This document shows, one piece after another, positions 25,810-34,400 of a stretch of 64,000 nt of DNA. The notes beneath the pieces are model-generated. The model saw nothing but the letters and a program-made list of their open reading frames with translations. It was not told the origin of the DNA and did not search any database. Position numbers and translations under genes: made by a program. The stretch is from Paraburkholderia largidicola (lineage in GTDB: Bacteria; Pseudomonadota; Gammaproteobacteria; Burkholderiales; Burkholderiaceae), in NCBI RefSeq assembly GCF_013426895.1, contig NZ_AP023176.1, forward strand, positions 806,001 through 870,000, given 5' to 3'. The stretch's first letter is position 1. Each line of letters starts with the position of its first letter.

Positions 25810-26482
25810 GTGTTTGCGCTGGCATCCGCGTGATGTTATTGGTTTGCTAGCGTTGCCCCTGTGCGGGGCGGCACCTACTTTTCTTTGCCGCCGCAAAGAA
25901 AAGTAGGCAAAAGAAAGCGGCTCACACCGCCAGTTCTAGTGTTTGCCTGAGGGCCCCCACAGGTTCTTACGCTTCACACGGCAGCCACGTGACCCATGCT
26001 CGTTGCCAGCGCTCTTGCAATGCGCCTCACCCGCTTCATGCTCCCGAGTTGCAGCATGCCGTGCCAGACAGTCCACGGCCGCCCAGGTGGCAAACTGTGC
26101 GTAGGCCCCGGTACTCCCCACGCCTCGCTTCGGACCGATAGCGCACGCGCCCCACACTGTAAGAGCACCAGGCTATACGACGCGACAGCCTACACACAGT
26201 TTGCCACCTGCGCGGCGCATACCATTCGCTGACGCTTGCCTTGGTACGGGTATTTGAAGTGGGTGAGGCGCTCATTCGAAGCGTTGGCAACGCACGCGAA
26301 CAGAAATGTTGCCGTGTGAAACGTGGGGACGTTGGGGGCCCGTGGACAGGAACATGGGCTGGCGGTGTGAGCCGCTTTCTTTTGCCTACTTTTCTTTGCG
26401 GCGGCAAAGAAAAGTAGGTGCCGCCCCGCACAGGGGCAACGCATGCGAACCAATAACATCACGCGGATGCCAGCGAAAACAC
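25810..26482. repeat. large imperfect palindromic intergenic repeat
   Basis: The 673 bp between hipA and glcF form a long imperfect inverted repeat. The outer arms (about 25810-25932 and 26361-26482) are nearly identical in opposite orientation. Inner arms also pair with gaps: GGGCCCCCA, TTCACACGGCA, CGCCTCACCC and CAGGTGGCAAACTGTG occur on both sides. Each outer arm contains its own strong 34-bp hairpin: 25874-25907 (15-bp stem, loop CGCC) and 26385-26418 (loop GGCG). Short open frames across it look like by-products of the symmetry. Similar CCTACTTTTCTTTGC hairpins, as I recall, are common between genes in Paraburkholderia. No transposase, target duplication or origin is visible. Confidence 0.75.
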
Positions 26483-26602
26483 AAAACGCGGATGCCAAGG
26501 CAAAGACAAAAAAACCAAACCGCTTGCGCAACAACCACCACCTCGCACCGGAGGCGCACGCCTAAACCCTATCAACAGGGCGTAGCCAGAAAACCAAACC
26601 CC

Positions 26603-27835
26603 TCACTCATCGAGCGCCTCCTCGACCAGTTCAATCCAATGCCGCACATGCGTCTTGCCAGCCCCATCCAGATGCACCTGACAACCGACATTCGCGGTCG
26701 CGATAACATCCGGCTTACCACTCTCAAGCGCCGCGATTTTATTGTCCCGCAACTTGATAGCAAGTTCAGGCTGCGTAATCGAATACGTCCCCGCCGACCC
26801 ACAGCACAGATGCGCATCAGGCACAGCAGCAAGATCGAACCCTAACCGCGACAGCACACTCTCGACCGCGCCACCAAGCTTCTGCGCATGCTGCAACGTA
26901 CAAGGACAATGAAACGCAACCCGCTTCGCAACAGCACCATCAGCAGCCTGCAAGACATCGAGCGGCTCCTCAGCCAGCACCTCGACAAGATCGCGCGCCA
27001 GCGCGCTAACCCGCGCGGCCTTCGCCGCATACAGCGGATCATTCCGCAACAGATGCCCATATTCCTTCACGAACGCGCCGCAGCCGCTGGCCGTCTGCAC
27101 GACTGCTTCAGCACCGGCTTCGATCGCAGGCCACCACGCATCGATATTGCGCCGCGCCCGATCAAGCCCGGCGTCCTGCGCATTCAGATGATAGTCAGTC
27201 GCCCCGCAACAAGCCGCTTCACGAACAGACGTCACGCTAATCCCAAGCCGATCGAGCACCCGCGCCGCAGCCGCATTCGTATTCGGCGACAGCGAAGTCT
27301 GCACACACCCTTCGAGCATCAGCACACGACGCGCATGACGCACCGCAGGCCGCGCCTTCGCTGGCACGGCAGCACGCGCCGGAATCTTCGCCTGCACGCC
27401 AGCAGGCAACAGCGGCCGCACCACGCGCCCACTCTTGAGCAGCACATCGAACACAGCAGGCCGTGGAATCACCGCACGCAAGCCCTTGCGCATCAGCCGT
27501 TCGCCGACCGGCCGCTCCACGCGCCGCTCGAGTTCGGCGCGCCCGATATCGAGCAGCCGGTGATACGTGACGCCCGACGGACACGTCGTTTCGCAATTCC
27601 GGCACGTCAGGCAGCGGTCCAGATGCAGTTGTGTCTTGTCGCTGACAGGCTCGCCTTCGAGCAACTGCTTGATCAGATAGATACGCCCGCGCGGTCCGTC
27701 GAGTTCATTACCGAGCAGCTGATACGTCGGGCACGTCGCATTGCAGAAGCCGCAATGCACGCACGAGCGCAAGATGTCTTCCGCTTCCGCTGCATCGGGC
27801 AGGGCTTTCGCGTGAGAGTCGAGATTCGTTTGCAT
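26603..27835 (-). CDS. glcF: glycolate oxidase iron-sulfur subunit GlcF
   Basis: A 410-residue protein with two ferredoxin-type 4Fe-4S sites in the first 90 residues (CVHCGFCNATCPTY and CLTCRNCETTCPSG), followed by two CCG-type domains (CCGATDYH and CCGSAGTYS) typical of GlcF and heterodisulfide-reductase-like subunits. It passes electrons from the GlcD/GlcE flavoproteins to the respiratory chain. Length matches E. coli GlcF (407). It is the last gene of glcDEF, starting 13 bp after the glcE stop. ATG 27835. The palindromic repeat lies just beyond its 3' end. Confidence 0.93.
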   Translation of the reverse strand: MQTNLDSHAKALPDAAEAEDILRSCVHCGFCNATCPTYQLLGNELDGPRGRIYLIKQLLEGEPVSDKTQLHLDRCLTCRNCETTCPSGVTYHRLLDIGRAELERRVERPVGERLMRKGLRAVIPRPAVFDVLLKSGRVVRPLLPAGVQAKIPARAAVPAKARPAVRHARRVLMLEGCVQTSLSPNTNAAAARVLDRLGISVTSVREAACCGATDYHLNAQDAGLDRARRNIDAWWPAIEAGAEAVVQTASGCGAFVKEYGHLLRNDPLYAAKAARVSALARDLVEVLAEEPLDVLQAADGAVAKRVAFHCPCTLQHAQKLGGAVESVLSRLGFDLAAVPDAHLCCGSAGTYSITQPELAIKLRDNKIAALESGKPDVIATANVGCQVHLDGAGKTHVRHWIELVEEALDE

Positions 27836-27848
27836 GATCGCGCTCGCT

Positions 27849-28916
27849 TCAGAGGTCGGCGTACAGCCGGCCGGGGTTCAGCACGCCATTCGGATCGAGG
27901 CGGCGTTTCAATTGATGCTGATAGCGCAGCAGCGGCGCGGCGAGCGGCTGGAACGGCTCACGTTCGGACGACGGCGTAAAGCAGGTCGCATGACCGCCTG
28001 CCGCATGCGCGAGCTGACGGATTTCGGCGGCGGACGCGTCGCTCTTCACCCAGCGCTGCGCGCCTGCCCAGTCGATCAACACGTCGCCGGGCAATTGCAT
28101 CAACGGCGTGGCATTCGGCAGCGACACACGCCACAACGGACGCGTGTCAGCAAAGAACGGCAACCGATGATCGCGCAGCGCATCCCAGAACGCGCAGTCG
28201 ATTTCGTCGCCGCCGATCCGGTCGACGGCCGACTTCACTGATCCGCTTCCGCCTTCCAGCCGCACATACAGCCTGCCATCGACATAACATGCGCCGCTCA
28301 CGGGCAGCGCGGCCTTGCGCCATGCCGACAGTTCGCGCAAAGCTTCGTCGGCGCCGAGCGTGAGCGCGAAGCTGCGGCGCTCGCGCGGCTTCGGCAGCAC
28401 TTTCAGCGACACTTCCGTCAACACGCCGAGCGAGCCGAAACTGCCCGCAAGCAGACGCGACATGTCATAGCCCGCGACGTTCTTCATCACCTGGCCGCCA
28501 AAGCGCAGATGATCGCCGTCGCCCGTAATCACACGGCAGCCGAGCACGAAGTCCCGCATCGATCCCGCCCAAGGACGGCGCGGACCTGACAGGCCAGTCG
28601 CGACCGCACCGCCAAGCGTGCCCTTGCCATCGAAAAGCGGCGGCTCACACGGCAGCATCTGATCGGCGTCGTCGAGCGCGGCATTCAGTTCGACGAGCGG
28701 TGTGCCGGCGCGCGCGGTGATCACGAGCTCGGTTGGGTCATACGTGACGATGCCCCGATGCGAGCGCGTGTCGAGTTCTTCGCCCTGCACATCGCGGCCG
28801 AGAAAACGCTTGCTGTCGCTGCCGCGAATGCGCAACGGCGTATGCTGTGCGATCGCGTGCTGCACTTGCGCGACGAGGCGCGCGCTGTCGTCCATCGAAT
28901 CGAATTCGCGTCGCAT
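27849..28916 (-). CDS. glcE: glycolate oxidase FAD-binding subunit GlcE
   Basis: A 355-residue protein of the FAD-linked oxidase (PCMH) family, close to E. coli GlcE (350). It has TPLRIRGSDSKRFLGR, LVITARAGTPLVELNAAL, and GTLGGAVATGLSGPRRPWAGSMRDFVLG, the FAD pyrophosphate-binding region of this family, at residues about 20-135. With GlcD and GlcF it oxidises glycolate to glyoxylate. The ATG at 28916 shares its A with the last base of the glcD stop (TGATG), so translation is coupled. A second in-frame Met at codon 8 is possible but the first gives the better N-terminus. Confidence 0.9.
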   Translation of the reverse strand: MRREFDSMDDSARLVAQVQHAIAQHTPLRIRGSDSKRFLGRDVQGEELDTRSHRGIVTYDPTELVITARAGTPLVELNAALDDADQMLPCEPPLFDGKGTLGGAVATGLSGPRRPWAGSMRDFVLGCRVITGDGDHLRFGGQVMKNVAGYDMSRLLAGSFGSLGVLTEVSLKVLPKPRERRSFALTLGADEALRELSAWRKAALPVSGACYVDGRLYVRLEGGSGSVKSAVDRIGGDEIDCAFWDALRDHRLPFFADTRPLWRVSLPNATPLMQLPGDVLIDWAGAQRWVKSDASAAEIRQLAHAAGGHATCFTPSSEREPFQPLAAPLLRYQHQLKRRLDPNGVLNPGRLYADL

Positions 28917-30415
28917 CAGAAGCGCTCCAGTTCGGGAAACGGCAGCTTGCCGTGATGGATATGCATCGCGCCATGTTCGGCGCAGCGATGCAGCGTCGGA
29001 ATGTTCTTGCCGGGGTTGAGCAAGCCGTCGGGATCGAAAGCGGCCTTCAGCGAATGGAACAGCGTGAGTTCCTCGCTGCTGAACTGCACGCACATCTGAT
29101 TGATCTTCTCGCGTCCGACGCCATGCTCGCCGGTGATGCTGCCGCCCACTTCGACACACAGTTCGAGAATCTTCGCGCCGAGCGTTTCGGCGCGTTCCAT
29201 TTCGCCGGGCGCATTGGCGTCGAACAGGATCAGCGGATGCATGTTGCCGTCGCCCGCGTGGAAAACGTTCGCGACGCGCAGGCCGTATTCGTTCGACAGG
29301 TCCGCGACGCCGCGCAGCACGCGCGCGAGTTCGCGGCGCGGAATCGTTCCGTCCATGCAGTAGTAATCGGGTGAAATGCGGCCCACGGCAGGAAACGCAT
29401 TCTTGCGACCAGCCCAGAAGCGCTGGCGTTCGGCTTCGTCCTTCGCGATGCGGATGCCCGTCGCGCCCGCGTCGCGCAGTATTGCGCCCACGCGATCGCA
29501 GTCTTCCTGTACGTCCGCTTCCGCGCCGTCGAGTTCGCACAGCAGGATCGCTTCGGCGTCGACGGGATAGCCCGCGTGGATGAAGTCTTCGGCGGCGCGG
29601 ATCGCGAGGTTGTCCATCATTTCGAGGCCGCCCGGAATCACGCCCGCGCCGATGATCTGCGCGACGGCCGCGCCCGCTTTCTCGACATCGTCGAAGCTCG
29701 CGAGCAACACCTTCGCGCTTTGCGGTTTGGTCAACAGCTTGACCGTGACTTCCGTGACGACGCCGAGCATGCCTTCGGAACCCGTCAGCAGCGCGAGCAG
29801 ATCGAAGCCGGGCGAGTCGAGTGCTTCGGAGCCGATCGTCAGGCGCTCGCCGTCGATGGTCAGCACGTCGAGCTTCAGGATGTTGTGCACGGTCAGACCG
29901 TATTTGAGGCAGTGCACGCCGCCCGCATTTTCAGCGACATTGCCGCCGATCGAGCAGGCGATCTGCGACGAAGGATCGGGCGCGTAGTAGAGGCCGTGAA
30001 TCGCAGCCGCCTGTGAGATCGCGAGATTGCGCACGCCGGGTTGCACGCGCGCAATCGATGCCTCGGGGTCGATGTGCAGGATGCGGTTGAAGCGCGCCAT
30101 CACGAGCAGAATGCCCTGTTCGAGCGGCAGCGCGCCGCCCGACAAACCCGTGCCCGCGCCGCGCGCGATGACAGGCACCTTGCGCGCAGCCGCGAATTTC
30201 AGCAGCGCCTGCACCTGCTCGATCGAATCGGGCAGCGCGACCATCATCGGCTTCGTGCGATATGCCGAGAGTCCGTCGCATTCGAATGGACGCAGATCTT
30301 CGTTGTCGTGCAGCAGTTGCATGGAGGGCACGAGACCCTGAAGCCCGGCGACCAGCGCGGCCTTGTCATGCGAGGGAAGCGGGCCGTCGATCCGTTCGTC
30401 GTACGCGTAGCTCAT
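28916..30415 (-). CDS. glcD: glycolate oxidase subunit GlcD
   Basis: A 499-residue flavoprotein, equal in length to E. coli GlcD. PVIARGAGTGLSGGALP is the FAD-binding loop near residue 80, GLYYAPDPSSQIACSIGGNVAENAGG the following one, and the C-terminal FAD-oxidase domain ends with the conserved EHGVGREK and DPDGLLNPGKN motifs. It is the catalytic FAD subunit oxidising glycolate (or D-lactate) with GlcE and GlcF at the inner membrane. It is divergent from glcC across a 220-bp region with two GntR-type operators; the nearer one is about 100 bp upstream. Confidence 0.94.
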   Translation of the reverse strand: MSYAYDERIDGPLPSHDKAALVAGLQGLVPSMQLLHDNEDLRPFECDGLSAYRTKPMMVALPDSIEQVQALLKFAAARKVPVIARGAGTGLSGGALPLEQGILLVMARFNRILHIDPEASIARVQPGVRNLAISQAAAIHGLYYAPDPSSQIACSIGGNVAENAGGVHCLKYGLTVHNILKLDVLTIDGERLTIGSEALDSPGFDLLALLTGSEGMLGVVTEVTVKLLTKPQSAKVLLASFDDVEKAGAAVAQIIGAGVIPGGLEMMDNLAIRAAEDFIHAGYPVDAEAILLCELDGAEADVQEDCDRVGAILRDAGATGIRIAKDEAERQRFWAGRKNAFPAVGRISPDYYCMDGTIPRRELARVLRGVADLSNEYGLRVANVFHAGDGNMHPLILFDANAPGEMERAETLGAKILELCVEVGGSITGEHGVGREKINQMCVQFSSEELTLFHSLKAAFDPDGLLNPGKNIPTLHRCAEHGAMHIHHGKLPFPELERF

Positions 30416-30515
30416 GGTGTGTCTCCGTGGGCGCAGGTGCTATGTCGTGCGCCGCTTATCCGTGTTGCCGCCGATTGTTCCCGTTTCGTGTTGCCCTGTC
30501 GATGGACGCAACGAG

Positions 30516-30526
30516 TGGTCGTACCA
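30516..30526. promoter_or_regulatory. GlcC-type operator 1
   Basis: TGGTCGTACCA is a near-perfect palindrome with the TGGT-N3-ACCA pattern bound by FadR/GlcC/PdhR-group GntR regulators. It lies in the glcD-glcC divergent region, about 100 bp before glcD. Confidence 0.72.
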
Positions 30527-30624
30527 GTTTCTTGATTTCAAAAAAACCTCGTAGAACCCGTTGAATGAGGCGTGGAAAGGGAATTGGCGCTATCATCGAC
30601 CCCATCCAGAACCCGTTCCAGAAG

Positions 30625-30635
30625 TGGTCATACCA
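30625..30635. promoter_or_regulatory. GlcC-type operator 2
   Basis: TGGTCATACCA, one base different from the site 109 bp away, ends directly before the predicted glcC GTG start. Its place suggests autorepression. Binding by GlcC is inferred from sequence and context. Confidence 0.7.
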
Positions 30636-31415
30636 GTGATTTCAGACCCGGAAAACCCCGCCAAACAGTCCGATCGCAAGATTGCCGATGTGGTCGCGGA
30701 GCGCATCGAAAGGCTGATCGTCGACGGCGTGTTGAGATCGGGGCAGGCGCTCCCATCGGAACGTCGCCTGACGGACAAGCTCGGCGTATCGCGCACCGCA
30801 TTGCGCGAAGGGCTGAAGCTGCTGCGCGCGCGGGGCATCATCGAAACGGCGCACGGCAAGGGCTCGTTCGTCGCGAACCTGACTGCGCAGCCGCCGCAGT
30901 CGCCATTGATGCATCTGCTCGCGTCGCAGCCGCGCACGCTCTACGACCTGTTCGAAGTGCGCGGCATGCTCGAAGCCGAATCGGCGCGTCTGGCCGCGTT
31001 GCGCGGCACGCCCGCCGATTACATGATGATCACGCGCCGCTACGAGGACATGCTCGCCGCGCACCATGCCGACACCGACCCGGCGACGCATGCGCGCCTC
31101 GATCACGCGTTTCATCTTGCGATCTGCGAGGCGTCGCACAACCCGGTGCTCGTGCATACGCTGCGCTCGCTGACGGAGTTGCTGCTCAGTTCGGTGTTTG
31201 CGTCCGTGAACAATCTCTATCACCGGCAGCCGCATCGCAAGCGGATCGACCGGCAGCATGCGCGGCTCTACAACGCGGTGACGGGCAAGTTGCCGGAGCA
31301 GGCGTATCGGGCCGCCGCAGATCATATCGACGGGGTGCGCGAAAGCCTGCAGGAAATCGAACAGGAAGAGCAGCGGCTGGTGCGCGCGACGCTCAGGCTC
31401 GAAGGGTGGAAGTAA
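30636..31415 (+). CDS. glcC: GlcC-like GntR/FCD family regulator of glycolate utilisation
   Basis: A 259-residue FadR-subfamily GntR protein. The winged helix occupies about residues 15-85 with VVAERIERLIVDGVL, ALPSERRLTDKLGVSRTALREGLKLLRARGIIETAHGKGS, all close to E. coli GlcC (254 residues); the C-terminal FCD domain (about 100-240) has the metal-binding His positions in DHAFHLAICE and RQHARLYNAV. It should activate glcDEF when glycolate is bound. The start is uncertain: GTG at 30636 fits E. coli GlcC in length but has no clear ribosome site; an upstream TTG at 30561 is the alternative. Operators flank it. Confidence 0.88.
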   Translation: MISDPENPAKQSDRKIADVVAERIERLIVDGVLRSGQALPSERRLTDKLGVSRTALREGLKLLRARGIIETAHGKGSFVANLTAQPPQSPLMHLLASQPRTLYDLFEVRGMLEAESARLAALRGTPADYMMITRRYEDMLAAHHADTDPATHARLDHAFHLAICEASHNPVLVHTLRSLTELLLSSVFASVNNLYHRQPHRKRIDRQHARLYNAVTGKLPEQAYRAAADHIDGVRESLQEIEQEEQRLVRATLRLEGWK

Positions 31416-31440
31416 GCGCTCGTTGCTTCGGCGCTTTTTT
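31414..31440 (+). terminator. rho-independent terminator after glcC
   Basis: AAGCGC (31414-31419) pairs with GCGCTT (31431-31436) and runs into a T-tract ending near 31440. It overlaps the glcC stop region. Confidence 0.65.
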
Positions 31441-31548
31441 GTTCAGGCAAAAACGCAACTACCAGTCTGTCGCGTTCGGCCTCGGCCAACGCCTTCGGCG
31501 GCAACTTCGGTTCCGCAAAAGGAGGGCGGAGCGTACCGCGGAAAATCG

Positions 31549-31977
31549 CTACTGCGCCTTTTTCTTCCGCGACGAAGATTTCATCTCGATGACATCGGGC
31601 GACCGCTTGCGCTTGCCGGGCAGCACGCCCATGCGCGGGTCGCGCTCGCGTGCAAGCGCGACCATCTCGTGCGCAACCGTTTCGAACTCGGGATGCGTCT
31701 GCGACACATACAGCCACTTGCCGAGCACGGGATGCGGCGCGAGCACAGGGAACTCATCGAGCAAACCCGCTTGCCGGTCATGCGACGTGCACACCACCAG
31801 TCCGTTCCACGGTTCATTGCCGCTTGCCACCGCGAGATATAGCAGGCCGTCGAGATACGCCGCCTGAAAGTTGAAGAATCGTTCCCGCGAGTATTCGGGG
31901 TCTCGTTCGAGAGGTTCGAAGATCCACACGAGCGGGTTTTCGCGCTTGCGTTTCGGGTTCAGTTCGACCGGCTGCAT
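31549..31977 (-). CDS. conserved hypothetical protein
   Basis: A 142-residue soluble protein that I do not recognise as a named family. Features are NPLVWIFEPLERDPEYSRE at the start, a W-rich middle (PWNGLVVCTSHDRQAGLLDE), GKWLYVSQTHPEFE, and a strongly basic tail with KRKR and SSSRKKK, which could bind nucleic acid or be disordered. ATG 31977 with AAGG upstream. It stands alone, convergent with glcC and divergent from the 3-hydroxyacyl-CoA dehydrogenase gene; the short divergent region (182 bp) may hold both promoters. Confidence 0.7.
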   Translation of the reverse strand: MQPVELNPKRKRENPLVWIFEPLERDPEYSRERFFNFQAAYLDGLLYLAVASGNEPWNGLVVCTSHDRQAGLLDEFPVLAPHPVLGKWLYVSQTHPEFETVAHEMVALARERDPRMGVLPGKRKRSPDVIEMKSSSRKKKAQ

Positions 31978-32159
31978 GACAGGGCCTTCAATAGAATTTT
32001 TCCGATGATATATCCAGCGGCTGGGTCCGGCAGGCGGGCCGTGCGACAGGTTGCCACCCGTTTTTCACACGTCATTGCGTCAGAAACAGGTATCGTATCG
32101 CCTATGGTGCAGTGCAGCGCATCGATAGAACTTGCACAAATCAGGAGAAAGGAGCGGCA

Positions 32160-33026
32160 ATGGCAAACAGAATCGAGACAATCGGCATCGTCGGCGCGGG
32201 CACGATGGGCAACGGCATCGCGCAGGTGTCGGCGGTGGCAGGGCTGAAGGTCGTGCTGATCGACGTGACGGACGCCGCGCTCGAAAAGGGCGTCGGCGCG
32301 CTCACGTCGAGTCTCGCGAAGCTCGTCGAGAAGGGCAAGATCGAAGCGGCGGCGCGCGATGCGGCGCTCACGCGCATCGAGACGTCGACCGATTACCAGC
32401 GGCTGTCGGGCGTCGACCTCGTGGTCGAAGCGGCGACCGAAAACGCCGAACTGAAAATTCGCATACTGCGGCAGATCGAATCGGTCGTAAGCGGCGAGAC
32501 GATCATCGCATCGAACACGTCGTCCATTTCGATTACCGCGCTGGCCGCGACGCTCGGCAAGCCGGAGCGTTTCGTCGGCATGCACTTCTTCAACCCGGTG
32601 CCGTTGCTGCCGCTCGTCGAAGTGATTCGCGGCGTGCAGACCAGCGACGACACGGCGGCCGCCGTGCGAGAACTGACCGAGCGTCTCGGCAAGACGCCCG
32701 TCAGCGTGAAGAATGCGCCGGGCTTCGTGGTGAACCGCATTCTCGTGCCGATGATCAACGAGGCGTTCTTCGTGCTGGCCGAGGGGATTGCGACGGCGGA
32801 AGAGATCGACGCGGGCATGCGTCTCGGCGCGAATCATCCGATCGGGCCGCTCGCGCTCGCGGACCTGATCGGGCTGGACGTGTGTCTGTCGGTGATGGAT
32901 GTGTTCCTGAAGGATTTCGGCGACTCGAAGTATCGCGCGTGTCCGCTATTGCGCGAACTCGTGGCGGCAGGCCGTCTGGGCCGCAAGACGGGACACGGCG
33001 TATATCGCTACGATCCGAAGCATTGA
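32160..33026 (+). CDS. 3-hydroxybutyryl-CoA dehydrogenase
   Basis: A 288-residue NAD-dependent (S)-3-hydroxyacyl-CoA dehydrogenase. GIVGAGTMGNGIAQVSA is the Rossmann loop at residues 8-25, GMHFFNPVP holds the catalytic His, the Glu partner lies in PLVEVIRG, and NRILVPMINEAF and GANHPIGPLALADLIGLD are family signatures. It converts (S)-3-hydroxyacyl-CoA and acetoacetyl-CoA, in fatty-acid, phenylacetate or butanoate pathways. AGGAGAAAGGAG precedes the ATG at 32160. It is a single gene here, separate from the PHA operon, so it is more likely general beta-oxidation than PHA synthesis, which uses (R)-isomers. Confidence 0.92.
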   Translation: MANRIETIGIVGAGTMGNGIAQVSAVAGLKVVLIDVTDAALEKGVGALTSSLAKLVEKGKIEAAARDAALTRIETSTDYQRLSGVDLVVEAATENAELKIRILRQIESVVSGETIIASNTSSISITALAATLGKPERFVGMHFFNPVPLLPLVEVIRGVQTSDDTAAAVRELTERLGKTPVSVKNAPGFVVNRILVPMINEAFFVLAEGIATAEEIDAGMRLGANHPIGPLALADLIGLDVCLSVMDVFLKDFGDSKYRACPLLRELVAAGRLGRKTGHGVYRYDPKH

Positions 33027-33052
33027 TGCATCGCGCGGCGTGCAGTCGTGGA

Positions 33053-33916
33053 TCAACCCAGTTCGAACGACGTGACGCCATAGAGCCGCGCAAGCGGTAT
33101 ATCCGGCGCGCGCTTCGTGTACATGCGCGCCGTTTCGAACACGCTCGTCAGGCGATGCCGCTCGGCGAGCGCGACGGCGGCTGTGTTGAGTTCGGACACG
33201 TCGAGCGCGACGGTCTCGCCGGGACAACGCGCGACGAGCGCAGTGAACAGGGCCTCGGCGGTTTGCGCGTCGTCGGCGAATAGCGGACCGATCTTGCGTC
33301 CTTCGCGGCATCGGCGCAGCACGCCGTAGCCGCGCATCTGGCCGTCGCCGACGCTTGCGAGCGCGACGGCATCCGGTTGATCGATCCATCCGCGCAGAAA
33401 GATGTCGCGCGGCGCGGGAAAGAACCGCCCGTCATACGAGGCGAGTTTGTCGAAAGGCAACTGGCGCGCATCGGCGAGTGAAGCGTTGTTCGATGCGTCG
33501 ACCTCGGCCACACCCTGAAAGCGGATGTTCCGGTACGCGAGCTGAAATCCCGACTTCCTGTAATTCGGCTGCTGCGCAACTACGCCATCCAGTCCGACAT
33601 TGCGCTTGCCGAGATACGCGATGCCATGTTGCCAGATGCGCAGGCCGAGTCCCTTGCCGCGAAACTCCGGCTTCACGATATAGAGCCCTATGAAGCCGAA
33701 ATGCGCGTCATAGGCAACAGCCGAAATCGAGCCGACCGGTTCGCCATGCAATTCGCCGATGAAGAACCCGTCCGGGTCGGCGGTGCGAAAGCAGTGCGCG
33801 TCGTGCAAGCCTGGATTCCATCCTTCGCGCGCGGCCCATTCGATGGCGAGATTCACTTCATCGGCGGTCATCGTGCGAACGATGAAGTCGCGCGTTGCGT
33901 GCGTCGCTTCGCTCAT
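33053..33916 (-). CDS. GNAT family N-acetyltransferase (two-domain)
   Basis: A 287-residue protein with an N-terminal GNAT domain (about 5-135). IGLYIVKPEFRGKGLGLRIWQHGI is the acetyl-CoA binding segment (GKGLG). The C-terminal half (about 150-280) corresponds to the second acetyltransferase-like domain of YitH-type proteins. ATG 33916 is chosen because AAGGAGA lies seven bases upstream; an open extension to 33973 is not supported. Substrate unknown. Its 3' end is convergent with the dehydrogenase gene; the 484 bp upstream of it hold no gene. Confidence 0.85.
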   Translation of the reverse strand: MSEATHATRDFIVRTMTADEVNLAIEWAAREGWNPGLHDAHCFRTADPDGFFIGELHGEPVGSISAVAYDAHFGFIGLYIVKPEFRGKGLGLRIWQHGIAYLGKRNVGLDGVVAQQPNYRKSGFQLAYRNIRFQGVAEVDASNNASLADARQLPFDKLASYDGRFFPAPRDIFLRGWIDQPDAVALASVGDGQMRGYGVLRRCREGRKIGPLFADDAQTAEALFTALVARCPGETVALDVSELNTAAVALAERHRLTSVFETARMYTKRAPDIPLARLYGVTSFELG

Positions 33917-34400
33917 GATGTCTCCTTGTCGCAGCCGGGTGCTTCCGCTCACATGCGAACACATATCATGCAACCAAAAGCGTTTTTACGTTCGCGCGAA
34001 ACCCGTTGCGGCGTCGTGAACGCGCGAACGTCACGATCGAATATGAACGGTTGATGCATATCTGTCTCGCGTTGCGCATGGAGGTTCACGTGCTGGCAAA
34101 GAACTGGTTCGTTGGATGCACGGACCACCTCTTGCATATGCACGACGCTGCTCAGATAACACGCGTGACGCGTGACATACGTTGGTGCGAATCCAGCCGA
34201 AAGCCCTTGTTCTCTGCACCTGCGCGCGGCATTCGCGCACCGTCGAAGGGATTATTCAGCAAACGCTAAAGTCGCGATACGATGCGCCGATAAGCCGTAG
34301 TGGCGAGCGGCCTGATCGAGGCGCGGGCCCGTTTTTCACCTTCCACTGACCGGGAGTGATGTGTGACTCGTTCGATGTCGTACGCGATGGCGCGCATGCC
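33917..34400. other. gene-free intergenic region (484 bp)
   Basis: This region separates the GNAT gene from the large GGDEF/EAL gene. Small open frames within it have no ribosome site and no coding-like composition. I see no strong palindrome, RNA gene or terminator. It is likely to hold the two divergent promoters. Confidence 0.45.

Noticed and set aside
25990..26430. Short open frames within the palindromic repeat
   Set aside because: They occur on both strands because of the symmetry and have basic, low-complexity products without ribosome sites.
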